Below, piece by piece: positions 1 through 6,990 of a DNA stretch of 11,522 bases (the first letter of the stretch is position 1; every line of letters begins with the position of its first letter). The stretch lies in assembly GCA_913060985.1 (NCBI GenBank), contig CAJXTQ010000011.1, positions 1-11,522 on the forward strand, in the 5' to 3' direction. The DNA comes from an uncultured Micrococcales bacterium (lineage in GTDB: Bacteria > Actinomycetota > Actinomycetes > Actinomycetales > Microbacteriaceae). The notes beneath the pieces were generated by a model. It did not search any database. It saw only the letters and a list, made by a program, of their open reading frames with translations, and was not told where the DNA came from. The translations under genes were made by a program, and so were the position numbers.

Positions 1-63
1 CCGCAAGGGGCAATTTCAGTGGATCTGAGATTTGGTTGCACTTGAGTCGACGGTCCTTCACAG

Positions 64-122
64 ACTCTGTCAAACTTTGGACAACTCGGTAAACATTAGT
101 GGGATTTCAGCACTCTGTCAAA
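64..122. repeat. 11-bp direct repeat containing TTGACA
   Basis: ACTCTGTCAAA occurs at 64-74 and 112-122, a period of 48 bases. On the minus strand each copy reads TTTGACAGAGT and so carries a TTGACA hexamer. The downstream copy lacks a convincing -10 at 16-18 bases. It also forms half of an imperfect palindrome at 68-83 (TGTCAAA, then TTTGGACA). The repeat could mark tandem promoters or a protein-binding site; neither is shown. Confidence 0.5.
93..121 (-). promoter_or_regulatory. Putative leftward promoter after tyrS
   Basis: TTGACA (121-116), a perfect -35 consensus, is followed after 17 bases by TAATGT (98-93), which fits the loose actinobacterial -10 form TANNNT. It would drive a gene beyond the left edge of the window. 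The perfect -35 and exact spacing make it the best promoter candidate in the window, but there is no transcript evidence. Confidence 0.45.
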
Positions 123-137
123 TAACTTTCCACTAAT
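95..137 (-). repeat. Competing inverted repeat downstream of tyrS
   Basis: ATTAGTGG (137-130) and CCACTAAT (102-95) are perfect 8-bp inverted copies separated by 27 bases. The first arm is also the second arm of the hairpin at 131-149, so on the transcript the two structures exclude each other. The TTGACA of the putative promoter lies in the loop, and its -10 begins within the distal arm. Confidence 0.5.
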
Positions 138-149
138 CAAAAATTAGTG
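131..149 (-). repeat. Inverted repeat (hairpin) across the tyrS stop codon
   Basis: CACTAAT and ATTAGTG form a perfect 7-bp stem around a 5-base loop, TTTTG. The stop codon TAG lies in the second arm. The stem is A/T-rich and is followed by GAAAGTTATTTG rather than a run of T, so it is a poor candidate for an intrinsic terminator. The second arm can also pair with a third copy at 95-102. Confidence 0.6.
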
Positions 150-1407
150 CCGCCAGATTCTTTTTTCCTCGTCGGATAATCATCAAATTTCCAGGCAGGA
201 GCTGTGATTTGTCCAGCTCTTCACTCTCAATTTTTTGATTATTCAGATACACCCCGCCCTCAGAGATTGCCCTTCTGGCAGCGCCCAAAGATGGAGTGAG
301 GCCTGTTGCAACCAAAGCTTGTGGAATATTCTCGACCTCTGAGCCCATGGCGTTGGGCAAGCTGTCCGCTGCAGATCTCAAAGTACTGCCATCGAGCTGA
401 TCGAGCTGATCGGTTCCAAACAAGGCCTGCGATACATCTCTTACTCTCTCAGCGACCTTCTCTGAGTGGACTAAAGCTGTCACCTCGAAAGCCAGCCGCT
501 TTTGGGCAGAGCGAAGAAACGGTTTTTCACTTACCTCAAGCTCCAATTGCTCTATCTCTTCTCGACTGAGAAAGGTGAAAATCTTCAAAAGCTTGACCGC
601 ATCTGCATCCATTACATTCAGCCAAAACTGATAAAACGCATAGGGAGAGGTCATTTCCTCATCCAGCCAAACGGCATTTCCCTCGCTTTTTCCAAATTTC
701 TGACCATCCGCATTGGTTATCAGAGGGGTGGCAAGCAGGTGAACGCTTTCCTGTTCGGCATAGTGAATCAAATCTGCCCCTGCGGTTAGGTTTCCCCATT
801 GATCGCTGCCGCCAGTCTGCATCACGCAGCCATAGCGACGGTAAAGCTCCAGGAAGTCATTTCCCTGCAAAATCTGATAGCTGAATTCTGTGTAGCTGAT
901 GCCCGCCTCGCTATTCAGTCTGGCGCTAACTGCATCTTTTGAAAGCATCTTCCCCACTCGAAAATACTTCCCAACATCTCTTAGTAGGTCAATTGCCGAG
1001 AGTTTTCCAGTCCAGTCAAGGTTGTTCACAAGCTGGGTGGCATTTTCACCCTCGGTGGATAGAAATCTCGCGGTTTGCCTTGCGAGTTTTTCGACCCATT
1101 CGGCGACAGTTTCTTTGGTGTTGAGTTGCCTCTCGGCATTAGGCTTCGGGTCACCGATCAGCCCAGTCGCTCCGCCAACAAGACATAGTGGCTTATGGCC
1201 GGCAAGCTGCAATCGGCGCATGGTCAATAGCTGAACAAGGTTTCCCAGGTGAAGACTCGGTGCCGTTGGATCAAATCCGCAATAAAAACTGATGCTTTGG
1301 GTGTTCAGCACCTCTCTGAGTTTGGCCTCATCTGTTGAGAGCGCTATCAAACCCCTCCATTGAAGCTCCTCGTAGATTCCATCGAAGCTTGTATCGTTGG
1401 CTTGCAA
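133..1407 (-). CDS. tyrS: Tyrosine--tRNA ligase (TTG start)
   Basis: Class I synthetase that charges tRNA-Tyr with tyrosine; cytoplasmic homodimer. Numbering from the TTG at 1407 gives 424 residues, normal for the family. Visible are EELQWRGLI (13-21), the typical N-terminus; YCGFDPTAPSLHLGN (42-56), containing the HIGH-type motif HLGN; SYQILQGNDF (176-185); GGSDQWGN (199-206); and KFGKS (237-241), the KMSKS-type loop. A C-terminal S4 RNA-binding domain covers about 357-424. A longer reading from the ATG at 1500 would add 31 residues without similarity to the family, all lying in argH. TTG follows the argH stop by one base and has GGAG seven bases upstream, so I take it as the start. The next methionine falls after HLGN and would destroy the active site. 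It is the last gene of the operon seen here. Confidence 0.95.
   Translation of the reverse strand: MQANDTSFDGIYEELQWRGLIALSTDEAKLREVLNTQSISFYCGFDPTAPSLHLGNLVQLLTMRRLQLAGHKPLCLVGGATGLIGDPKPNAERQLNTKETVAEWVEKLARQTARFLSTEGENATQLVNNLDWTGKLSAIDLLRDVGKYFRVGKMLSKDAVSARLNSEAGISYTEFSYQILQGNDFLELYRRYGCVMQTGGSDQWGNLTAGADLIHYAEQESVHLLATPLITNADGQKFGKSEGNAVWLDEEMTSPYAFYQFWLNVMDADAVKLLKIFTFLSREEIEQLELEVSEKPFLRSAQKRLAFEVTALVHSEKVAERVRDVSQALFGTDQLDQLDGSTLRSAADSLPNAMGSEVENIPQALVATGLTPSLGAARRAISEGGVYLNNQKIESEELDKSQLLPGNLMIIRRGKKNLAALIFD
391..412. repeat. Short tandem repeat inside tyrS
   Basis: The 9-bp unit ATCGAGCTG occurs about 2.4 times in direct tandem. On the coding strand it gives DQLDQLD in the linker before the S4 domain. 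The reading frame is kept, so this is a harmless in-frame slippage-type repeat. Confidence 0.7.
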
Positions 1408-1408
1408 A

Positions 1409-2818
1409 CTAATTCTCCAAATCCGTCCTTGGGGCAATCTTTCGAAGCTCCATAAGCTGATCAAGTACCCTCGGCAGAGCAGTTCCGCCGGCTCCGTCAC
1501 GAGACTTTATGGAACCGCTGACGCTGAGAACTTCCCTAACCTCTGGTTTTAGCTCTTTGGAAATCTCTGCAAGTTGCTTGTCGGTGAGGTCCTCCAGACC
1601 AACTCCCAGCTCCTCGCATTTTGAAACCATCTGACCGGTGATCTCGTGGGCATTTTTAAATGGAACGCCTTGTCTGACCAACCACTCGGCAACATCGGTT
1701 GCAAGCGAGAAGCCCGCCGGAGCCAGCTCTTCAAGCCGCTGGGTGTGGAAGACAAGGTTCTTAATCATCCCGTTAATTGCAGGAAGGACTAGCAGAAGCG
1801 TGTCCACAGAATCAAATACCGGCTCTTTATCCTCTTGTAAGTCACGGTTGTAACTCAGCGGGAGGCCTTTCAGAGTTGTCAATAGTGAGGTTAGATTTCC
1901 AATCAATCTTCCAGCTTTACCCCGGGTTAGTTCTGCGATGTCGGGATTTTTCTTCTGCGGCATGATTGAGGAACCTGTCGAAAACTCATCACTGAGCTGA
2001 ACATAGCCAAACTCCGCCGTTGACCATGAGATTAGCTCCTCGCTAAATCTTGATAGATCGATGCCTATTTGCGCACAAATAAACAAAAACTCACTCGCGA
2101 CATCGCGAGAACTGGTTGCGTCCATCGAATTCTTTTCAGGAGCTTTGAGGCCAAGCTTTTCAGCAACAAGTGATGGATCGAGTCCGAGAGAAGAGCCCGC
2201 TAGTGCGCCCGCCCCATAGGGAGAAAGGCTGGCCCTTCCCTGCCAGTCTTCGAGTCGCTGCAGATTCCTAACCTGCGGCCATGCATGAGCGAGCAGGTGG
2301 TGCGCAAGCAATACCGGTTGGGCGTGCTGAAAATGAGTTCTGCCAGGCATCGCAACTCCCATGTGGGTCTCTGCCTGGATTGTTAACTGCTCGATATAGC
2401 TGATGAGCAATGATTGGATCTCCGCAGCTGCATCAATCATGAACAGCCTGATTTCAGTAGCTATTTGATCATTCCTTGACCTGCCCGCACGGAGCTTGCC
2501 ACCCAAATCCGACCCAGCGATTTCAATCAATCCGCGCTCCAGCGCAGAGTGAACATCCTCATCTGTGTCCTTAGGCTTGAATGACCCTTTCTCGACTCGG
2601 GACTCCAGTTGGTCAACCGCCTTCAACAGTTCGGTCAGCTCTTCGGGGTTTAGGTAACCTTTGTCCGCCAGCGCCTCCGCATGGGCTCGCGATCCAAGTA
2701 GGTCGTATTTAGCCAACCGCCAGTCAAAGTGGGTGGACTTGCTTAGATTGGCCATCTCCGGGCTGGGTCCGCTTGCGAACCTACTACCCCAGAGAGAATC
2801 GCTATTTTTGCTGGCCAT
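1409..2818 (-). CDS. argH: Argininosuccinate lyase
   Basis: Splits argininosuccinate into arginine and fumarate, the last step of the pathway; fumarase/aspartase superfamily, homotetramer with shared active sites. Family signature GSSIMPQKKNPD lies at 282-293, with catalytic Ser283 in the mobile loop. GRTHFQHAQP (159-168) provides His162, the conserved acid/base region, and AGRSRNDQ is at 111-118. The 469-residue length is normal. The start LWGSRFASGPSPEM matches the usual LWGGRF-type N-terminus, which supports the ATG at 2818 even though it lies 17 bases inside argG and has only a weak GAAAAG-type ribosome binding site. The TAG stop is separated from the tyrS TTG start by a single base. Confidence 0.97.
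   Translation of the reverse strand: MASKNSDSLWGSRFASGPSPEMANLSKSTHFDWRLAKYDLLGSRAHAEALADKGYLNPEELTELLKAVDQLESRVEKGSFKPKDTDEDVHSALERGLIEIAGSDLGGKLRAGRSRNDQIATEIRLFMIDAAAEIQSLLISYIEQLTIQAETHMGVAMPGRTHFQHAQPVLLAHHLLAHAWPQVRNLQRLEDWQGRASLSPYGAGALAGSSLGLDPSLVAEKLGLKAPEKNSMDATSSRDVASEFLFICAQIGIDLSRFSEELISWSTAEFGYVQLSDEFSTGSSIMPQKKNPDIAELTRGKAGRLIGNLTSLLTTLKGLPLSYNRDLQEDKEPVFDSVDTLLLVLPAINGMIKNLVFHTQRLEELAPAGFSLATDVAEWLVRQGVPFKNAHEITGQMVSKCEELGVGLEDLTDKQLAEISKELKPEVREVLSVSGSIKSRDGAGGTALPRVLDQLMELRKIAPRTDLEN
1415..1418 (-). promoter_or_regulatory. Ribosome binding site fixing the tyrS start
   Basis: GGAG, lying within the last codons of argH, is seven bases upstream of the TTG at 1407-1405. This spacing is what makes TTG, rather than the ATG at 1500 inside argH, the convincing start of tyrS. 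Confidence 0.75.
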
Positions 2819-4001
2819 GTCTTTTCGCCGATAGCTTTGAAGGCATTGACCACAGCTCGATGAAACCCTTTGCTAACGAGGAATCGAAGCTGTCATCGCT
2901 GTCATAGGTGGCAAGGTTGTAGTCATAAAGACTCTGATCACTTCTTCTGCCGGTGACGGAAGCATGTCCAGCCTGAAGTTTCAATCTAATCTCTCCTGAG
3001 ACATGCTTTTGGGTGTGATCAATAAACGCATCTAAGGCGCTTTTCAATTCACTAAACCAAAGACCCTCATAAACCAAATCTGCCCATCTGGATTCGACAC
3101 CCCGCTTGAACCGGTTGACATCGCGCTCCATAGTCAAATTCTCCAGTTCCTCATGAGCGTTGATCAAAGCAATTGCTCCGGGAGCCTCATAAATTTCACG
3201 GGATTTGATGCCAACCAGCCTGTCTTCAACCAGGTCAATTCTGCCAACTCCGTGCTTTCCAGCTACCTGGTTCATAATTTCTACCGCCTGCAAAGCAGTG
3301 ACACTCTTTCCATCAATTTCGACCGGGATACCCTGTTCGAACTTGATGATTACCTCATCGGCTGGCTTAACATCAGCCGGATCCTGGGTATATGAATATA
3401 AATCTTCAATCGGGCCGTTCCAAGGGTCTTCTAAAAACCCTGTCTCGATTGCCCTTCCCCATACGTTTTGATCAATGGAATAGGGGCTTTTCTTACTCTG
3501 TGCAATTGGCAGGTTGTGCTCCGCCGCGTACTCAATTGCCTTGTCCCTGGTCAGGGCCAAATCCCTAATTGGGGCCACCGATGTCAAGTCTGGGTTAATC
3601 GCCGCAACCGCAGCCTCAAACCGAACCTGATCGTTTCCCTTTCCGGTGCAGCCGTGGGCGACACTGTTGCCTCCGAGCTTATTTGCCGTGAGAGCGAGAT
3701 GCTTTGCAATTAATGGTCTTGAGAGAGCTGAAACAAGTGGGTAGCGCTTCTGATACATAGCGTTTGCCTTCAGCGCGGGCATTAGGTAATCATCAGCGAA
3801 CTCCTCTTTGGCATCGATTACAACTGACTCAACGGCGCCGCAATCTAAAGCTCGCTGGCGTATAACCTCCATGTCCTCGCCATCCTGGCCAACGTCGATG
3901 GCCATAGCCACGACCTCTTTACCGGTAGCCTGCTTGAGCCAGCCAATCCCTACTGATGTATCTAGTCCGCCTGAATAGGCAAGAACTATCCGCTCTGACA
4001 T
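2802..4001 (-). CDS. argG: Argininosuccinate synthase
   Basis: Joins citrulline and aspartate with ATP to form argininosuccinate, the penultimate step of arginine synthesis. The N-terminal ATP-pyrophosphatase loop is clear: LAYSGGLDTSV (7-17). The synthetase domain has AHGCTGKGNDQVRFE (115-129), which binds aspartate and citrulline in this family, then SIDQNVWGR (175-183) and EAPGA (272-276). The C-terminal helix region used for oligomer contacts is present. The length of 399 residues is the usual short bacterial form. The ATG start is supported by AAGGAG four bases upstream. The gene follows argF after 39 bases and its last 17 bases overlap the start of argH, so ArgG and ArgH are probably made in a coupled way. 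The identification is secure. Confidence 0.97.
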   Translation of the reverse strand: MSERIVLAYSGGLDTSVGIGWLKQATGKEVVAMAIDVGQDGEDMEVIRQRALDCGAVESVVIDAKEEFADDYLMPALKANAMYQKRYPLVSALSRPLIAKHLALTANKLGGNSVAHGCTGKGNDQVRFEAAVAAINPDLTSVAPIRDLALTRDKAIEYAAEHNLPIAQSKKSPYSIDQNVWGRAIETGFLEDPWNGPIEDLYSYTQDPADVKPADEVIIKFEQGIPVEIDGKSVTALQAVEIMNQVAGKHGVGRIDLVEDRLVGIKSREIYEAPGAIALINAHEELENLTMERDVNRFKRGVESRWADLVYEGLWFSELKSALDAFIDHTQKHVSGEIRLKLQAGHASVTGRRSDQSLYDYNLATYDSDDSFDSSLAKGFIELWSMPSKLSAKRHGQQK

Positions 4002-4005
4002 TCGT

Positions 4006-4011
4006 CTCCTT
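4006..4011 (-). promoter_or_regulatory. Ribosome binding site of argG
   Basis: AAGGAG lies four bases before the argG ATG. It is among the best Shine-Dalgarno matches in the window, as expected for the only internal gene that does not overlap or almost abut its upstream neighbour and so cannot rely on coupled translation. Confidence 0.75.
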
Positions 4012-4026
4012 GTTATTTACCCGCTA

Positions 4027-4054
4027 ATTCTAGAACCGAGTTAGTCATTGTTGG
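4027..4054 (-). promoter_or_regulatory. Possible weak promoter in front of argG
   Basis: The argF-argG gap is the longest non-coding stretch inside the operon. It holds TAGAAT (4032-4027), a five-of-six match to the -10 consensus, with CCAACA (4054-4049) sixteen bases upstream as a poor -35, three of six matches, lying in the end of argF. The -10 sits in the 8-bp palindrome TTCTAGAA (4028-4035). Transcription would begin about 20 bases before argG, just upstream of its ribosome binding site. This is a weak pattern match only. Confidence 0.25.
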
Positions 4055-4955
4055 CCAGAAAGGACATAAGTGCTTTCTGAGCATGAAGTCTATTCTCTGC
4101 CTGCTGCCAAACAAGACTGCGTTTTCCGTCGATTACTTCCGCCGTTACCTCATTACCGCGATAAGCAGGCAGGCAGTGAAGAAAAATTGCCTCCGAGCTA
4201 GCTTTCTCGAAAAGCTTTTCATCAACTCGGTAATCCTGCAGGTCAGAAATCCGCTCAGACTGCTCGGCCTCCATACCCATTGACACCCAGGTGTCAGTTG
4301 TCACGATGTCTGCACCACTTACGGCTTCAACTGGATCGCTGGTGACAAGTATCTCTCCAGTTCCTAACTCCCTGGCTCTTGCAACAACCTTCTCGTCTGG
4401 CTGATAGTTCGTAGGCGCTGCTATTGAAACATTCATTCCCGCCATGGCTGCTGCAAGCAGATAGCTATTAGCGATGTTGTTTGCACCATCCCCGACGTAT
4501 GCAACTTTCAACCCCTCTGTTTTTCCGAAGTGCTCGGTAATTGTTTGCAGATCGGCTAGCAGTTGACACGGGTGGTAATCATCACTGAGGCCGCTGATAA
4601 CCGGAACGCCAGCGTGTTGAGCCATCTCCTCAAGATTCGATTGAGCGAAAGTCCTCCACATAATCTGGCTAACTTGACGACCCAAAACTCTTGCGGTGTC
4701 AGCAATGGATTCGCTTTTAGCTAACTGTGAGGACTGCGAATCGATTAGCAGTGGATATCCACCCATTTCACTCACGCCCACGGAAAACGAAACCCGTGTG
4801 CGGGTGGAAGTCTTGTCAAAAATTAGGGCAACCGATTTTGGTCCCTCAAAAGATCGGTCGGCGAAGCGATTGGACTTTAGTTTGATTGCGGAAGCAATAA
4901 TCTGAGCCTGCTCTTGAGGGCTGATGTCATCATCTTTCAAAAAATGTCTCGTCAT
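4041..4955 (-). CDS. argF: Ornithine carbamoyltransferase (anabolic)
   Basis: Makes citrulline from ornithine and carbamoyl phosphate; cytoplasmic, trimeric in the family. The carbamoyl-phosphate loop STRTR is at 50-54 and HPCQ at 128-131. The ornithine-binding segment DTWVSMG (221-227) with its SMG loop argues for ornithine rather than acetyl- or succinyl-ornithine as substrate. The active-site HCLPAYRGNEV is at 260-270, with Tyr where many relatives have His after HCLPA. The 304-residue length is usual. The ATG start overlaps the argB stop (ATGA), with AGGTGA upstream as a likely ribosome binding site. I assign the anabolic role from the biosynthetic operon. After its TAA stop there is a 39-nt gap before argG and no argR. 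Confidence 0.95.
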   Translation of the reverse strand: MTRHFLKDDDISPQEQAQIIASAIKLKSNRFADRSFEGPKSVALIFDKTSTRTRVSFSVGVSEMGGYPLLIDSQSSQLAKSESIADTARVLGRQVSQIMWRTFAQSNLEEMAQHAGVPVISGLSDDYHPCQLLADLQTITEHFGKTEGLKVAYVGDGANNIANSYLLAAAMAGMNVSIAAPTNYQPDEKVVARARELGTGEILVTSDPVEAVSGADIVTTDTWVSMGMEAEQSERISDLQDYRVDEKLFEKASSEAIFLHCLPAYRGNEVTAEVIDGKRSLVWQQAENRLHAQKALMSFLANND

Positions 4956-5842
4956 TTGGTCACCTGTGTTCCAACTCCGGATTCCGTGAAAATCTCAAGC
5001 AAAATGCTGTGGGGGTCACGTCCATCAATTATGTGCGCTTTTGGCACACCTCCATCAACCGCCTCAAGGCATGCTGTCATCTTGGGGACCATTCCAGATT
5101 CCAAATTTGGAATAAGTTGCCTCAACTCAGAGCTGGTTATCTCACTTATGAGACTCGATCTGTCTGGCCAGTCTGAGTACAAACCCGGGACATCTGTAAG
5201 CACGATTAGCTTCTCCGCCCCGAGCGCCACTGCGAGACTGGCTGCCGCCAAGTCTGCATTTACATTTAGTAGCTCTCCAGAGACATTTGGGGCAACAGAA
5301 GAGATAACCGGTATCTTTCCATCCGAAATCAAATCCAGTACGGCACGAGGATTGACACTTCTAACCTCGCCGACAAGCCCGAGATCAACCTGACCATCGG
5401 CCGTCTCAACCTTGGTTTTCTCGGCCAAGAAAAGGGCTTTGTCTTCGCCGCTTAAGACCTTGGCCTGAGCTCCAGCCTGTTCGATCAAGCCAACCAGGCC
5501 AGCGCCAACAACTTCGCGAAGAACCTCTCTTATTACAGGTATTGATTCTGGGGTGGTTACCCTGAGGCCGCCTTTAAACTCTGTTTCGATTCCCAGTTCG
5601 GCAAGCTTTGCGGTGATCTGCGGCCCTCCACCGTGAACGACCACTGGTCTGATGCCAACGAACCTCAGATATGCCATATCTTCAGCGAAACTTTTTTGTA
5701 GGGCCTCATCAACCATGGCATTTCCACCGAATTTGATGACAACAGTCCTGCCATGAAACTCCCTCAGCCAACCGAGTGACTCGATAAGCGTCTCGGCCTT
5801 TAGTCTCGCTAGTCCGGTGTCAGCAGATTCTGCGGGTTTCAT
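4952..5842 (-). CDS. argB: Acetylglutamate kinase
   Basis: Phosphorylates N-acetylglutamate, the second and usually controlling step of arginine synthesis. The amino-acid kinase fold shows IKFGGNAM with Lys37 (36-43), the acetylglutamate-binding HGGGPQ (70-75), Arg94 in GGLRVT, NVNAD with Asp197 (193-197), and Lys254 in GMVPKM. At 296 residues it has an N-terminal extension of roughly 30 residues before the kinase core compared with the arginine-insensitive E. coli enzyme. Its C-terminus contains GGVPKAHIIDGR and ends GVGTQVTK. Both traits mark the hexameric, arginine-inhibited class, so feedback inhibition is likely, though inferred. The start overlaps the argJ stop by one base and has a poor ribosome binding site, consistent with coupling. 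The stop overlaps argF by four bases. No argD follows, unlike the usual actinobacterial order. Confidence 0.96.
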   Translation of the reverse strand: MKPAESADTGLARLKAETLIESLGWLREFHGRTVVIKFGGNAMVDEALQKSFAEDMAYLRFVGIRPVVVHGGGPQITAKLAELGIETEFKGGLRVTTPESIPVIREVLREVVGAGLVGLIEQAGAQAKVLSGEDKALFLAEKTKVETADGQVDLGLVGEVRSVNPRAVLDLISDGKIPVISSVAPNVSGELLNVNADLAAASLAVALGAEKLIVLTDVPGLYSDWPDRSSLISEITSSELRQLIPNLESGMVPKMTACLEAVDGGVPKAHIIDGRDPHSILLEIFTESGVGTQVTK

Positions 5843-6990
5843 CAGCTTGAGTACTCACTGTTCTCGCTCACGTAAGCATGGGTTAGGTCGTTTGTGAAAA
5901 CAGTAGCTTCCGATTGGCCATTTTTGAGATCTATCTCAATCTCTACCAATCTGTCAGTCAGATCGACTTGACTTCTGTCCTCCTGCGGAACCGAGTCATC
6001 TGCAACACAAACTCCATTAATCGTAAGTTTTGACTGCATGGGGTCAAAATTTCCGCTAACGGTCCCAATTGCCGCATAGATCCTTCCCCAATTTGGGTCA
6101 GCTCCATAAATTGCCGCCTTGAACAGGTTGTTTCTTGCAACACTCCGGCCAACCTCAACGGCTAGTTGTTCTGATTCTGCACCTAGGACACGTATGTGAA
6201 TGTCGTGGTCTGCACCCTCAGCATCCCTCAGCAGCTGCATTGCAAGATCCATGCACAGCTCGTCTAAAAGAAGTTGAAACTCTTCGGCTTCCGGTTCCAC
6301 TCCACTGGCCCCGTTTGCCATCAAAACTACGTGGTCGTTAGTGGATGTGCAGCCGTCACTGTCAAGTCGGTTAAAGCTTTTCTCAACTGCTGTCTCCAAA
6401 AACTTCTGAAGTTTGGAAGGAGCAACCTTTGCGTCGGTAGTAATAAAAACCAGCATGGTTGCAAGCGCCGGAGCAAGCATTCCCGCTCCTTTGGCAATTC
6501 CGCCAATGCTGTAGCCGCTACCGTCTCGAATGGCATGCTTTTGAACACTATCGGTGGTCATGATCGCCTCTGCAGCCTGATAGCCGCCACTGGCATCGAG
6601 ACTTTGGTGCGCTAATTCCAAGCCTTTGATAATTTTGGCCTCATCCAATTGCTCGCCAATCAACCCCGTGGAGGCAACCAAGACCTCTATTGGCGCTAAT
6701 CCAAGAAGCTCAGCAGCGCGTTCTGCGGTTTTGTGAGTGAGCTGGAAGCCTTGAGGTCCGGTAAAGCAATTCGCTCCCCCACTGTTCACCGCAACAGCCC
6801 GCGCCTTGCCGGTCTTTGCAACTTCCTTGGACCAAATGATGGGGTTTGCTATCGCCTTATTGGAGGTGAAAACATTTGCGCATGAGTCATCCGGCCCAGT
6901 GTTCACAATTAGGGCAAAATCTTTACCCTTTGGTTTTAGGCCGGCGGTGGCGCCACTAGCAAGAAAGCCTCCGGGGTAGGTAACGCTCAT
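5842..6990 (-). CDS. argJ: Glutamate N-acetyltransferase / ornithine acetyltransferase
   Basis: Transfers the acetyl group from N-acetylornithine to glutamate, releasing ornithine and recycling the acetyl group. Some family members also acetylate glutamate from acetyl-CoA; sequence alone does not decide this. ArgJ proteins cleave themselves into two chains before a nucleophilic threonine. Here that site is in KGAGMLAPALATML (167-180), with cleavage expected between Ala177 and Thr178. Other family marks are the PGGFLASG start, VNSGGANCFTG (68-78), MTTDS (144-148), RLDSDGCTSTND (208-219), ADPNWGRI (297-304), and the C-terminus ending HAYVSENSEYSS. The 382-residue length is normal. It overlaps argC by four bases (ATGA) and argB by one (TGATG), which suggests coupled translation. 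Confidence 0.96.
   Translation of the reverse strand: MSVTYPGGFLASGATAGLKPKGKDFALIVNTGPDDSCANVFTSNKAIANPIIWSKEVAKTGKARAVAVNSGGANCFTGPQGFQLTHKTAERAAELLGLAPIEVLVASTGLIGEQLDEAKIIKGLELAHQSLDASGGYQAAEAIMTTDSVQKHAIRDGSGYSIGGIAKGAGMLAPALATMLVFITTDAKVAPSKLQKFLETAVEKSFNRLDSDGCTSTNDHVVLMANGASGVEPEAEEFQLLLDELCMDLAMQLLRDAEGADHDIHIRVLGAESEQLAVEVGRSVARNNLFKAAIYGADPNWGRIYAAIGTVSGNFDPMQSKLTINGVCVADDSVPQEDRSQVDLTDRLVEIEIDLKNGQSEATVFTNDLTHAYVSENSEYSS

Noticed and set aside
27..73. A second complete promoter built on the TTGACA at 73-68
   Set aside because: At 16-18 bases the -10 positions read about TCGACT, which does not fit TANNNT; only the -35-like hexamer is present.
131..149. Intrinsic terminator at the end of tyrS
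   Set aside because: The stem is only 7 bp and A/T-rich, and no T-run follows, so I list it as an inverted repeat rather than a terminator.
306..1234. Several plus-strand frames of 61-111 codons opposite tyrS
   Set aside because: All are antisense to a well-conserved gene, and none has a recognisable product.
1408..1500. A 455-residue version of TyrS starting at ATG 1500
   Set aside because: Its first 31 residues lie inside argH and do not resemble TyrS; the TTG at 1407 has a ribosome binding site and gives the normal length.
4041..4955. ArgF as an acetyl- or succinyl-ornithine transcarbamylase, which might bypass ArgD or ArgJ
   Set aside because: The DTWVSMG and HCLPAYRG motifs fit the ordinary ornithine enzyme, and a normal ArgJ is present to make ornithine.
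4914..5393. A 159-codon plus-strand frame opposite argB and argF
   Set aside because: It lies wholly antisense to two clear genes, is rich in Ser and Thr without any recognisable domain, and crosses their junction; it is a shadow frame.
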